Source: Shewanella schlegeliana (GTDB taxonomy: Bacteria; Pseudomonadota; Gammaproteobacteria; Enterobacterales; Shewanellaceae). Taken from it: DNA of 64,000 nt. The translations under genes were made by a program, and so were the position numbers. Location: positions 1-64,000 of the forward strand of contig NZ_JAESVD010000001.1 in the NCBI RefSeq assembly GCF_016765635.1, written 5' to 3'. Position 1 is the first letter of the stretch; the number at the start of each line of letters is the position of its first letter. The notes under the pieces were generated by a model, which was not told the origin of the DNA, searched no databases, and saw only the letters and a program-made list of their open reading frames with translations. Of the stretch, positions 56,041 to 64,000 are shown one piece after another.

Positions 56041-56052
56041 GGGAGTCAAAGA

Positions 56053-58314
56053 ATGTCCTTTGATGTTGATGAAGAGATACTGCAGGACTTTTTGATTGAA
56101 GCCGGTGAAATTTTAGAGCTTCTACAGGAACAACTGGTCACGTTGGAAAATAACCCTGACGATACCGATCTGCTTAACGCCATATTTCGAGGCTTTCACA
56201 CCGTTAAAGGTGGTGCTGGATTTCTTGGTTTGTCGCCTATGGTGGACGTCTGTCACGAAGCTGAGAACACCTTCGATCTGTTACGTACAGGCAAGCGTGG
56301 CGTCTCAGCTAGCTTGATGGATGTTATCCTGCAAGCGGTTGATTCTATCAACTCAATGTTCGCAGAAACTCAGGCGGGTCAGCCTCAGTCCCCCGCCGAA
56401 CCTGCTTTGCTCACGCAGCTTAAAAAATTAAGTGCTGGTGAGTTACTCCCATCAGAAATGGCTGAGTCTCAAGTCTCTGAGCCTACTGCTGTGGTTGAAG
56501 CTGCAGTTGTTGCAGAGCCTGTTGTTGAACAAACGATAGTCGAGCCTACAACTCAACAGCCTAGTGCAGTCGAGCAAGCTACTGATGAAACGACAGGCAG
56601 TATCGATGATATCAATGATGCTGAATTTGAAGCTTTGCTCGATGCCCTGCATGGCTCGGGTAAGGGCCCTGGTGTCAGTGAGCAGCTAACCTCTTCTCAA
56701 GAACAATCAGCCTCAGATGATATCACCGATGATGAATTTGAGTCTTTACTAGATGAGCTACATGGCTCGGGTCAGTTTAAGGCGCCATCGGCAACTCCTG
56801 CACCAGTAGAGTCCAGCTCATCTGATGTTGACTCCGATGAGATTACCGATGATGAATTTGAGCGTCTGCTAGATGAGTTACATGGCTCAGGAGCCGGTCC
56901 TGGCAAGGACTCTAGTGCAAGTGTGTCGACAAGCGCACAGGCGAGTCAATCCACTCCGGTCGTTCAGGCAATCACTACCTCACAGCAGGCTGTTGATGTT
57001 AAAGCGGAAGCTAAGATTGAAGTCAATCAAGCGGCCAAAGTGACTCCAAAGCCAGAACTTAAACCAGAGCCTAAGTCAGAAGTTAAACCAGTCGCTAAAG
57101 TCGCACCAAAAGCCGGCGGTAACAGTATGCCCCAGGCCGAAACAACGGTGCGTGTCGATACTTCAAGGCTCGACCAGATCATGAATATGGTCGGCGAGTT
57201 AGTATTAGTGAGAAATCGTCTCTTAAGTCTTGGGATCTCACGTGATGATGAAGAGATGTCGAAGGCATTAGCCAATTTAGATCTGGTGACCGCCGATCTG
57301 CAAGGCGCGGTGATGAAGACGCGCATGCAGCCAATTAAGAAAGTCTTTGGCCGTTTCCCACGAGTGGTGAGAGATCTGGCGCGTACGTTAAATAAAGAGA
57401 TCGATCTTGTGATGGTGGGTGAAGACACCGACCTCGATAAGAACCTAGTCGAAGCGCTTGCCGACCCTCTAGTGCATCTGGTGAGAAACTCGGTCGATCA
57501 TGGTATTGAGATGCCAGACGAGCGTGAGGCTAACGGTAAAGAGCGTACGGGTACTATTACGCTGTCTGCGAGCCAAGAAGGTGACCATATCCTGCTTAAA
57601 ATTGAGGATGATGGCGCTGGAATGGATCCCGAAAAGCTTAAAGGGATCGCGATTAGTCGAGGTGTGCTCGATGAGGATGCCGCCGCTCGCATGAGTGATG
57701 AAGAGGCTTATAACCTGATTTTTGCACCGGGCTTCTCAACTAAGGTAGAGATCTCTGATATTTCAGGTCGAGGTGTCGGCATGGACGTGGTTAAGACTCG
57801 CATTACTCAGCTTAACGGCTCGGTTTATATCGACTCGCAGCAGGGTAAAGGCACTCGTCTTGAGATCAAGGTACCACTGACGCTAGCGATTATGCCGACC
57901 TTGATGGTTGAGGTTGCCGAGCAAGTATTTGCCTTGCCATTGTCCAGTGTTAACGAAATTTTCCATCTCGATCTGACTAAGACCAATGTGGTCGATGGCC
58001 AGTTAACCGTTATTGTACGTGATAAAGCGGTACCCTTGTTCTATCTAGAGAAGTGGTTATCTCGTAAAGAGTCAGGCTTTAGTCACGGTGATAAACAACA
58101 CGGTCATGTGGTCATTGTCCAGTTAGGTACCATGCAGATTGGCTTCGTGGTTGACTCACTGATTGGTCAAGAAGAGGTGGTTATTAAGCCGCTAGGCACG
58201 CTTTTACATGGTACGCCAGGAATGGCCGGTGCAACTATTACTTCTGATGGTGGCATCGCATTGATTCTAGACGTTCCGGGTCTACTAAAGCATTACGCAC
58301 GTAACAAGAGCTAA
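56053..58314 (+). CDS. cheA: CheA, chemotaxis histidine kinase with triple acidic repeat
   Basis: A 753-residue protein. P1 has phospho-acceptor His49 in RGFHTVKGGAGF. The region between P1 and P3 is long and disordered and contains three copies of a DDITDDEFExLLDELHGSG motif (about residues 185-203, 222-240, 262-280). P3-P4-P5 follow: RLDQIMNMVGELVLVRNRLL, the N box LVHLVRNSVDHGIE, GRGVGMDVVK and a C-terminal CheW-like domain. It phosphorylates CheY and CheB. The repeats may tether CheY, CheB or ParP; that is inference. Confidence 0.95.
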   Translation: MSFDVDEEILQDFLIEAGEILELLQEQLVTLENNPDDTDLLNAIFRGFHTVKGGAGFLGLSPMVDVCHEAENTFDLLRTGKRGVSASLMDVILQAVDSINSMFAETQAGQPQSPAEPALLTQLKKLSAGELLPSEMAESQVSEPTAVVEAAVVAEPVVEQTIVEPTTQQPSAVEQATDETTGSIDDINDAEFEALLDALHGSGKGPGVSEQLTSSQEQSASDDITDDEFESLLDELHGSGQFKAPSATPAPVESSSSDVDSDEITDDEFERLLDELHGSGAGPGKDSSASVSTSAQASQSTPVVQAITTSQQAVDVKAEAKIEVNQAAKVTPKPELKPEPKSEVKPVAKVAPKAGGNSMPQAETTVRVDTSRLDQIMNMVGELVLVRNRLLSLGISRDDEEMSKALANLDLVTADLQGAVMKTRMQPIKKVFGRFPRVVRDLARTLNKEIDLVMVGEDTDLDKNLVEALADPLVHLVRNSVDHGIEMPDEREANGKERTGTITLSASQEGDHILLKIEDDGAGMDPEKLKGIAISRGVLDEDAAARMSDEEAYNLIFAPGFSTKVEISDISGRGVGMDVVKTRITQLNGSVYIDSQQGKGTRLEIKVPLTLAIMPTLMVEVAEQVFALPLSSVNEIFHLDLTKTNVVDGQLTVIVRDKAVPLFYLEKWLSRKESGFSHGDKQHGHVVIVQLGTMQIGFVVDSLIGQEEVVIKPLGTLLHGTPGMAGATITSDGGIALILDVPGLLKHYARNKS

Positions 58315-58326
58315 CAGGATTAGCGA

Positions 58327-58356
58327 GGGAATAACGGAGTCACACTTGTTATTCCC
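58327..58356. terminator. Stem-loop between cheA and cheB
   Basis: GGGAATAAC and GTTATTCCC form a perfect 9-bp stem with a 12-base loop. Only TATTT follows, so it is at best a weak or partial terminator. Confidence 0.5.
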
Positions 58357-58405
58357 TATTTAGATACAGCATTGAACCAGCCTGAGATGCAGTATAGGAA
58401 TTTGA

Positions 58406-59566
58406 ATGGCCATTAAAGTTTTAGTTGTTGACGATTCGAGCTTTTTTAGACGACGGGTAAGTGAGATTGTCAATCGAGACCCTGAGCTTGAAGTGATAGG
58501 CACCGCAGCAAATGGTGCTGAGGCCGTTAAGATGGCGGCAGAGCTTAATCCGCAAGTGATCACCATGGATATTGAGATGCCAGTCATGGATGGGATCACT
58601 GCAGTTAAGGAGATCATGGCGAGCAAGCCTATTCCGATCTTGATGTTTTCTTCACTGACCCACGACGGTGCCAAAGCGACATTGGAAGCGTTGGATGCTG
58701 GAGCGTTAGATTTCCTGCCAAAACGTTTTGAGGATATCGCTAGCAATAAAGATGATGCGATAGCACTACTGCAGCAGCGAATTCGAGCCTTGGGGCGTCG
58801 ACGTCTCTTTAGGCCGATAGCCCGCTCAGTACCAGTACATGACAAAGTCCTGCCTAGCAGCGAACGGGCTCGTCCTACTTCTAGTTTCTCTCGAACCTCT
58901 GTTAATGCGCCTGCAACAACCAGTCATGCTGCAGGGGCGAGTGACAAACCGTCGGCGCGCAGTAGCGTGGTGACAAGGGGTAGCGGTAAAAAATACAAGG
59001 CGCTATTGATAGGTACCTCTACCGGTGGCCCAGTTGCACTGCAAAAGGTGCTAACGCAATTTCCAGCTAACTATCCACACCCTATTTTGCTTATTCAACA
59101 TATGCCTGCAGCGTTTACACCGACGTTTGCCGCAAGATTGAATGGCTTGTGCAAAATAGAGGTAAAAGAAGCTGAAACTGGAGAGTTATTAAAGCCGGGT
59201 TGTGCTTATCTTGCCCCAGGCGGTATGCAGATGATGTTAGAGCGAGGTGGCGCTCATGGCAAAATTAAAGTGCTTGCTGGTAAGCCTGATATGAACTACA
59301 AGCCCTGTGTCGATATCTCATTTGCTTCGGCTTCAAAAGTGATTGGTGGAGATGTCTTAGCCGTCGTATTGACAGGTATGGGAGCCGATGGTCGAGAAGG
59401 CGCTAGGATGCTAAAGAGTATTGGCGCGACAATTTGGGCGCAAGATGAAGCTAGCTGTGTGGTTTACGGTATGCCACAAGCCGTCGCTGCGGCAGGTATC
59501 GCTTCAAAATCTATTGCCTTAGAGCATATGGCCGAGTCGATACTAAAAGAGACAATGAATGGCTAA
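58406..59566 (+). CDS. cheB: CheB, chemoreceptor methylesterase
   Basis: A 386-residue protein. The receiver has Asp55 in [12 protein letters not shown], then a linker of about 55 Ser/Arg/Ala-rich residues and the esterase domain with Ser205 (GTSTGGP), His232 (QHMPAAF) and Asp328 ([12 protein letters not shown]). It deamidates and demethylates receptors. Its end overlaps the next gene by 8 bases. Confidence 0.96.
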   Translation: MAIKVLVVDDSSFFRRRVSEIVNRDPELEVIGTAANGAEAVKMAAELNPQVITMDIEMPVMDGITAVKEIMASKPIPILMFSSLTHDGAKATLEALDAGALDFLPKRFEDIASNKDDAIALLQQRIRALGRRRLFRPIARSVPVHDKVLPSSERARPTSSFSRTSVNAPATTSHAAGASDKPSARSSVVTRGSGKKYKALLIGTSTGGPVALQKVLTQFPANYPHPILLIQHMPAAFTPTFAARLNGLCKIEVKEAETGELLKPGCAYLAPGGMQMMLERGGAHGKIKVLAGKPDMNYKPCVDISFASASKVIGGDVLAVVLTGMGADGREGARMLKSIGATIWAQDEASCVVYGMPQAVAAAGIASKSIALEHMAESILKETMNG

Positions 59567-60251
59567 TGGCAAGCTTAAGCTTAGATTGAGTCAGCAACGT
59601 GGCGCAATGAACACGCTATCCTTGCTGGTGATGTTTCTGTTAAGTATTGCCACATTTACCTTTGGCTCACTGTATTTTGAACAGCTACACAAGATTAAGT
59701 CACTTTCTGCAGAAGTGAAACAGCTTAAAGATAGCCAGGTTTTACTTATGGTGCCAGACGAGCAAGCTGAGGTGATGGCTAATTGGATGGCCAATAATCC
59801 CCACTTTGTACAGTCTTTTGTCGATAAGGCTAAGCAGGGAGAGTCGACCGTCTTGCCTATTGGCCCCGGCATTCAGCAAACGCCGACGAATCAGAGCCAG
59901 AGTGCAAAGGGCAATCATTTGCAGATGTCTGACTCTAGCGATGAGCTCGATCCGGAGTCAGAGCCTGAAAGTCGTGCTCAGTTGAGTGGCGCGAAAGTTA
60001 ACTCAGCCCCTACAGGGACGTTGTCGCAAAAAAGCACAATACATAAGAGCCAGTCAGAGCCTATGCAAAATAACAAGGCAATGACGAATAGCAAACCAGA
60101 GCAGACAAAATCTATCTCTAAAGTGGTCACAAATACAAGTAATAGGCTCCCTCAGAAGTCAGTCACACTGACTGAAACCGCAGATGGTGTGAAGCTTATC
60201 AGTTTACCTCACGGTGGGATCAGAGTAACAACTAGAGAGCCTGATAAGTAA
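59559..60251 (+). CDS. Unrecognised single-span membrane protein of the che operon
   Basis: A 230-residue protein I do not recognise. It has a basic N-terminus, one membrane span (about 17-38, [20 protein letters not shown]), a short coiled coil ([20 protein letters not shown]), then [21 protein letters not shown] disordered Ser/Gln/Lys-rich stretch (about 100-205) and a short basic conserved-looking tail ([20 protein letters not shown]) end it. Translational overlap with cheB and position before the ParA/ParP genes imply a role in chemotaxis or its polar placement. By orientation rules the long part is periplasmic. Confidence 0.7.
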   Translation: MANGKLKLRLSQQRGAMNTLSLLVMFLLSIATFTFGSLYFEQLHKIKSLSAEVKQLKDSQVLLMVPDEQAEVMANWMANNPHFVQSFVDKAKQGESTVLPIGPGIQQTPTNQSQSAKGNHLQMSDSSDELDPESEPESRAQLSGAKVNSAPTGTLSQKSTIHKSQSEPMQNNKAMTNSKPEQTKSISKVVTNTSNRLPQKSVTLTETADGVKLISLPHGGIRVTTREPDK

Positions 60252-60400
60252 TTATGCTTCTAGCTCGTTGATTAACAGGTATATCATTCGCTTGATAAAT
60301 TTGGCAGGGCTAAGCCCTGTGTATCAATGAGATATAGAGTTTCATAAAAAGCTAAGTTTTAAGCACGACTCAATTAGCAGTGAAAACCTGAGGAGGTTTT

Positions 60401-61192
60401 TTGAAGATCTGGACCATTGCAAACCAAAAAGGCGGAGTGGGTAAAACAACAACTGTTGCCAGTCTTGCTGGGGCGTTTGTAAAACGTGGTCAGCGGGTGT
60501 TAATGGTTGATACCGATCCTCATGCGTCCTTGGGTTATTACTTAGGGATAGACTGTGAACAATTACCTTGCTCACTGTATGATCTTTTTTTAGGCCATAA
60601 GAGCCTAACAGTGGATACGGTCAAGACGCATATTGTACCAACCAATGTGCAGGGGTTAGATCTGATGCCCTCAACCATGGCGCTTGCGACGCTAGATCGC
60701 AGCCTTGGCCATGAAGAGGGGATGGGGCTGATCTTAAAAAAGGCATTGAAGCTTATCGAGGGCGAGTACGATGTCGTGCTTATTGATTGTCCGCCAGTAC
60801 TTGGGGTGTTGATGGTCAATGCGCTTGCGGCCAGTGAACATATTATTGTGCCAGTGCAAACAGAGTTTCTCGCTATTAAAGGGCTAGATCGTATGGTCAA
60901 AACCATGCTGCTTATGGGGCGGTCAAAAAAAATTAACTACAGCTACACCATAGTGCCGACCATGTACGATAAACGCACTCGCGCAGCCTCAGCAGCCTTG
61001 AAACAACTTAATGAAGATTATAACGAAGAGTTATGGCAGGAAGTTATTCCTGTCGATACAAAATTTAGAGATGCCAGTTTGAGCCATTTACCCGCTTCCC
61101 ATTACGCGCCAAGTAGCCGTGGTGTGAAGGCCTACAATAGATTACTTGATGATCTGCTTGCGAAGGATCTATGCCATGTCAAAATCAGTTGA
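60401..61192 (+). CDS. parC: ParA-family ATPase (ParC) for polar chemotaxis arrays
   Basis: A 263-residue protein, TTG start with AGGAGG five bases upstream. It has deviant Walker A QKGGVGKTTTVASLAGAF, MVDTDPHASLGYYLGID and the DCPP switch VLIDCPPVLGVLMV. In Vibrio the homologue ParC recruits signalling arrays to the pole, with ParP as partner; here the ParP gene overlaps its end. The symbol follows Vibrio usage and differs from topoisomerase ParC. Confidence 0.85.
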   Translation: MKIWTIANQKGGVGKTTTVASLAGAFVKRGQRVLMVDTDPHASLGYYLGIDCEQLPCSLYDLFLGHKSLTVDTVKTHIVPTNVQGLDLMPSTMALATLDRSLGHEEGMGLILKKALKLIEGEYDVVLIDCPPVLGVLMVNALAASEHIIVPVQTEFLAIKGLDRMVKTMLLMGRSKKINYSYTIVPTMYDKRTRAASAALKQLNEDYNEELWQEVIPVDTKFRDASLSHLPASHYAPSSRGVKAYNRLLDDLLAKDLCHVKIS

Positions 61193-62102
61193 TGATGCGG
61201 TATGCGATTACTTTTCGCTGTTATTGAGCGAACCCAAAGCCGAGCTAGCGAAAGCTGAGGTTGTCAAAGCGAATAGACCTGAAAAAGAGTCTGTCGATGA
61301 AAGACTCAGTCGACAAGCGTTAGAGCTACTGTTTGCTAAGGCTAAAACCGAAGCGTCCAGCGAAAATATCAAACCGCAAGCCTCAACGCAGGTTTCTTGC
61401 GATGCTAACCTTGTGCCTGCATTGAGTGAGGCTGTTACTGTTTCTAAGTCTCAAGTCGGTATAACCGAAAGTGAAGAGAAGTCTTCAACTGCACTGTTAC
61501 AACTAGTTATTGAGCCTGTCACTAATGATAGTGCTGAAGAGGTCAAGGAGAGCTTAAGCGCAACACCGGACGTTATAAACCCGCCTAAGACAGCCGCTCT
61601 GACAGCGACTCAGATTAGTTCGACGCAGACGTTACTCGATAAGCTTGATGAGGAGTTTCAAGTCCTGTTCTTTAATGTGGCAGGGCTCACTCTAGCAGTC
61701 CCCTTAGTTAGTCTTGGTGGTATTGTTAATTTGGAAAAAGTGACCTCTTTAATTGGACGCCCTGATTGGTATCTGGGGGTACAGCAATATCGCGATGCGC
61801 AGCTAAATGTTGTGGATACTTGCGCTTGGGTCATGCCAGAAAAGTATGATGCGGCGCTGGCACAAAAAGTGAGCTACCAATATGTGGTCGTGCTTGAAGA
61901 CAGTCACTGGGGGCTTGGCTGTGAGTCGTTAATCAACACGATAAACATTAAAAAGTCCGAGGTAAATTGGCGTAGTCAAGCGGGTAAGCGCCCTTGGCTT
62001 GCCGGAGTGGTAAAAGAGCAGATGTGCGGCATATTAAATGTCGAAGCCTTAGTACAGATGCTGGGGGCAGGCATGGGATGCCAAGATGTGATTCAATCAT
62101 AG
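61176..62102 (+). CDS. parP: ParP-like CheW-domain protein
   Basis: 308 residues from ATG 61176 (AAGGA eight bases upstream), overlapping the ParA-family gene by 17 bases. The N-terminus (about 1-155) is disordered and charged. The C-terminal half is a CheW-like domain (EFQVLFFNVAGLTLAVPLVS, LGGIVNLEKVTSLIGRPDWY) of the ParP array-integration type, which binds CheA and receptors. It links the polar ATPase to the array. Confidence 0.88.
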   Translation: MSKSVDDAVCDYFSLLLSEPKAELAKAEVVKANRPEKESVDERLSRQALELLFAKAKTEASSENIKPQASTQVSCDANLVPALSEAVTVSKSQVGITESEEKSSTALLQLVIEPVTNDSAEEVKESLSATPDVINPPKTAALTATQISSTQTLLDKLDEEFQVLFFNVAGLTLAVPLVSLGGIVNLEKVTSLIGRPDWYLGVQQYRDAQLNVVDTCAWVMPEKYDAALAQKVSYQYVVVLEDSHWGLGCESLINTINIKKSEVNWRSQAGKRPWLAGVVKEQMCGILNVEALVQMLGAGMGCQDVIQS

Positions 62103-62138
62103 CTGTATTATGACGAATCCAGACTCGTGACGGTATTA

Positions 62139-62165
62139 TAAAGAAAGTGGACGATTGGCCGATAT
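62139..62165 (+). promoter_or_regulatory. Sigma-28 promoter of cheW
   Basis: TAAA (62139-62142), 15 bases, then GCCGATAT (62158-62165), one base from consensus. The leader to cheW would be about 165 bases. Confidence 0.78.
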
Positions 62166-62337
62166 AGCGAGTAGACGACAAAAGTCTATTGGATCTACTC
62201 GTATTGATAGCTATGCTTATGCTGAGTGGGAATAGAGCACTAAAATCACACACTAAGCAAATAGAAAAGAAAAATAGAAAACGAACATTAAAAGAATAGT
62301 TTAACAGATAGCCAACGGGCTATGGATTGAGGCCATT

Positions 62338-62829
62338 ATGACAAGTTCAAACAGTGTAAAGGTTGCCGCAGGTAGCGAAGATGCAGTATTGCAGTGGGTA
62401 ACATTTAAGCTTGATAACGAAACCTACGGTATTAATGTAATGCAGGTTCAAGAAGTATTGCGTTATAGCGAGATTGCTCCTGTACCTGGAGCGCCTCATT
62501 ACGTGTTAGGGATTATTAACTTGCGTGGCAATGTGGTGACGGTGATTGATACCCGTTCACGTTTTGGTCTTGCATCTGCAGAGGTAAATGACTCGACACG
62601 TGTTGTGATTATCGAAGCCGAGAAGCAGGTGATCGGTATTTTAGTCGATAGCGTAGCTGAAGTGGTCTATCTACGTGGCTCTGAAATCGATAATGCTCCC
62701 AATGTGGGTACCGAGGAGAGCGCTAAGTTTATTCAAGGCGTAAGCAATCGTGACAGCGAGCTTCTCATTTTGGTCGATTTAGATAAACTACTCTCAGACG
62801 AAGAGTGGATAGAGCTAACGCAGATCTAA
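62338..62829 (+). CDS. cheW: CheW, receptor-kinase coupling protein
   Basis: A 163-residue single CheW domain (LQWVTFKLDNETYGINVMQV-QEVLRYSEIAPVPGAPHYVL, GIINLRGNVVTVIDTRSRFG). It couples receptors to CheA. It lies 235 bases after parP behind its own sigma-28 promoter and before repeat R5. Confidence 0.96.
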   Translation: MTSSNSVKVAAGSEDAVLQWVTFKLDNETYGINVMQVQEVLRYSEIAPVPGAPHYVLGIINLRGNVVTVIDTRSRFGLASAEVNDSTRVVIIEAEKQVIGILVDSVAEVVYLRGSEIDNAPNVGTEESAKFIQGVSNRDSELLILVDLDKLLSDEEWIELTQI

Positions 62830-62834
62830 AGTAT

Positions 62835-62941
62835 TAGAAGGTAGTAGGGCGCTTCGCTTATAGGGCGGACTTCGTCCTGCTAGGTTCTAGGAAAAGCAAA
62901 TGCATAAGCTTGTAACGCTTTGGTTTCGATTTATTTTGCTG
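62835..62941. repeat. Modular intergenic repeat, copy R5 (short)
   Basis: A reduced member of the family after cheW: GGGCGCTTCGCTTATAGG, GGACTTCGTCC, CTAGGTTCTAGG, then GCATAAGCTTGTAACGCTTT. Its right arm has been replaced by, or has expanded into, the heptamer array. Confidence 0.7.
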
Positions 62942-63072
62942 AACCTAGAACCTAGAACCTAGAACCTAGAACCTAGAACCTAGAACCTAGAACCTAGAAC
63001 CTAGAACCTAGAACCTAGAACCTAGAACCTAGAACCTAGAACCTAGAACCTAGAACCTAGAACCTAGAACCT
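62942..63072. repeat. AACCTAG heptamer, 18 perfect copies plus AACCT
   Basis: Eighteen uninterrupted copies run from 62942 to 63067, followed by AACCT. There are no variants, which implies recent slippage. It ends 19 bases before the ATG of the DUF2802-like gene, where promoter or leader sequence must lie. The word CCTAGAACCTAG also occurs singly in other members of the repeat family. Confidence 0.95.
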
Positions 63073-63091
63073 TTTTCAAGAAGAGTTATTA

Positions 63092-63496
63092 ATGATAGCC
63101 GAAGAAATCTTAATCGCTGCTGCACTCGTTTTTGTTGTAGCTTGTTTAGCATTAGTGCTTTATTTGCAAAAGCAAACAGCAAAGCTGCGTGCAAAAGTCG
63201 ATGCGTTAACGCTACTCGTGAAAGAGGGGGATAAGCAGCGAGAAGCGGTGAAGCGTGAACTGCAAGAACTGCGTAGTGGCACCATAGGTGTCGGTCGCCG
63301 TATGTTAGAGCTAGAAAATAAACTCTCGAAGCAAGACGCTAAACTCGAAGAGAGTAGTCAGCAAGACCCTCAGGCTAGATTATATTCCCGAGCGATGAAG
63401 ATGGTAGCCTTAGGCGCTGGCGTTGAAGAGCTTATTGAAGAGTGTGAGCTACCGAAAGCCGAAGCCGAATTATTGATCCGATTACATGGGAAATAG
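63092..63496 (+). CDS. DUF2802-like membrane-anchored coiled-coil protein
   Basis: A 134-residue protein, AAGAAGAG before the ATG. One N-terminal span (about 5-26, ILIAAALVFVVACLALVLYL) is followed by a coiled coil (KVDALTLLVKEGDKQREAVK, RRMLELENKLSKQDAKLEES) and a short C-terminal helical domain (YSRAMKMVALGAGVEELIEE-CELPKAEAELLIRLHGK). A DUF2802 gene commonly follows cheW in Vibrio and Shewanella; function unknown. Immediately upstream is the heptamer array. Confidence 0.75.
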   Translation: MIAEEILIAAALVFVVACLALVLYLQKQTAKLRAKVDALTLLVKEGDKQREAVKRELQELRSGTIGVGRRMLELENKLSKQDAKLEESSQQDPQARLYSRAMKMVALGAGVEELIEECELPKAEAELLIRLHGK

Positions 63497-63858
63497 AAGA
63501 TTCTAGGGCGTTCGCAGGCTCACTTCGAGGTCCTAGGAAAAGCTGAGACGAACGCTTCGCTTACGGATAACGGAACGTTCGCAGGTTCACTCACAGAACG
63601 CTGCGCTGACGGTTCAAGCTAAGACGGTTCAAGCTAAGATCGTTTATGCAGAGACTTCAGGATTTTTATATTTCTTTCGCTTTAATCTTTTTTGTTTTCC
63701 TAGAACCTAGAAGTCGCTGCGCGACGTCCTTTTCCTGTTTCCGTAAGCGAAGCGTTCCGTAGTGGCGAAGCCACGTGCTGTAAGGCCGCAGGCCGTTCGT
63801 CTTAGTCTCATTGTTTATTGATGTACCTAGAACCTGCTTTTCCTAGGACCTTTCTTCG
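63497..63858. repeat. Modular hairpin-rich intergenic repeat, copy R6
   Basis: It fills the gap between two convergent genes. It has the same order of modules as R4: CGTTCGCAGGCTCACTT, GCTGAGACGAACGCTTCGCT, GGAACGTTCGCAGG, two copies of GGTTCAAGCTAAGA(C/T) at 63611-63640, a spacer, then GTAAGCGAAGCGTTCCGTAG, AAGGCCGCAGGCCGTTCGTC and CCTAGGACC. No gene is seen. Confidence 0.85.
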
Positions 63859-63860
63859 CT

Positions 63861-64000
63861 TTAAATCTCTTCCATGATCTTCTGGTGCATGTTGTTCCAT
63901 TTCTCTGGAAACTTACCATCGAGTACGTATACAAAGGCAATAAGCTCTGCGATGACCAGGTAAAGCTCTTTAGGGATCTCATCACCGACCTCTAAGCGTT
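63861..64000 (-). CDS. FlhB C-terminal-domain homologue (3' end only)
   Basis: Reading in from the right edge on the minus strand, 45 codons end at TAA 63863-63861: RLEVGDEIPKELYLVIAELI, then AFVYVLDGKFPEKWNNMHQK. This is the tail of the FlhB cytoplasmic domain family (compare EIPEGLFTAVAQVLAYVFQL of the full flhB here). Position suggests the short stand-alone FhlB-type protein known in many flagellated bacteria and often downstream of fliK or che genes. Only this fragment is visible, so full length is unknown. Confidence 0.8.
   Translation of the reverse strand, partial: RLEVGDEIPKELYLVIAELIAFVYVLDGKFPEKWNNMHQKIMEEI

Noticed and set aside
62942..63072. Heptamer array as a CRISPR or telomere-like structure
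   Set aside because: The unit is 7 bp with no spacers, in mid-chromosome context; it is a simple sequence repeat.

Overview
The window is most likely from a Shewanella chromosome or a close gammaproteobacterial relative. This is inferred from gene order and protein character, not from a database search. Nearly all of 7.7-64 kb is a single-polar-flagellum and chemotaxis locus of the Shewanella/Vibrio type: flgT / flgOP / flgN-flgM-flgA / cheV-cheR / flgBCDEFGHIJKL / two flagellins-flaG-fliD-flaI-fliS / flrA / flrBC / fliEFGHIJ / fliKLMNOPQR-flhB / flhA-flhF-flhG-fliA-cheYZAB / a membrane protein / ParA(ParC)-ParP-cheW / a DUF2802-like gene / the end of an flhB C-terminal homologue.

Bases 1-7260 are different in character: AT-rich, mostly minus strand, and carrying accessory genes. 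They hold a divergent XRE regulator / LRAT-domain membrane protein pair with a clean operator between them, an AlpA-like regulator, a compact three-gene operon (ComF-like phosphoribosyltransferase, SLOG-like nucleotide-binding protein, trypsin-like protease), and three genes I do not recognise. The block stops at the 3' end of a tRNA-Arg(CCU) gene at 7443-7518, the usual geometry of an integrated island. No integrase or second att copy is visible, so the left edge is probably outside the window. The operon at 1998-4221 and the pair at 258-1174 are the best candidates for undescribed systems.

The regulatory hierarchy can be read from the DNA. Sigma-54 promoters with exact GG-N10-GC spacing precede flgT, flgB, flgF, flrB, fliE, fliK and flhA. 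Sigma-28 promoters of the form TAAA-N15-GCCGATAA precede flgO, flgM, the second flagellin and cheW, and a perfect match lies inside fliD. FlrA (sigma-54 activator) would start the cascade, FlrBC would drive the hook-basal body operons, and FliA held by FlgM would drive the late genes. An intrinsic terminator separates flrA from flrB.

The most unusual non-coding feature is a family of modular, hairpin-rich intergenic repeats in six gaps (10.2, 17.5, 32.0-33.2, 35.75-36.3, 62.8 and 63.5 kb). Several have expanded into local tandem arrays: a 178-bp unit repeated about four times, a 15-bp unit repeated 14 times, and a 7-bp unit repeated 18 times. Three of the gaps end right beside a sigma-54 promoter. 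Start codons were adjusted from the longest open frame where a Shine-Dalgarno sequence, a promoter or the family N-terminus argued for a shorter protein.
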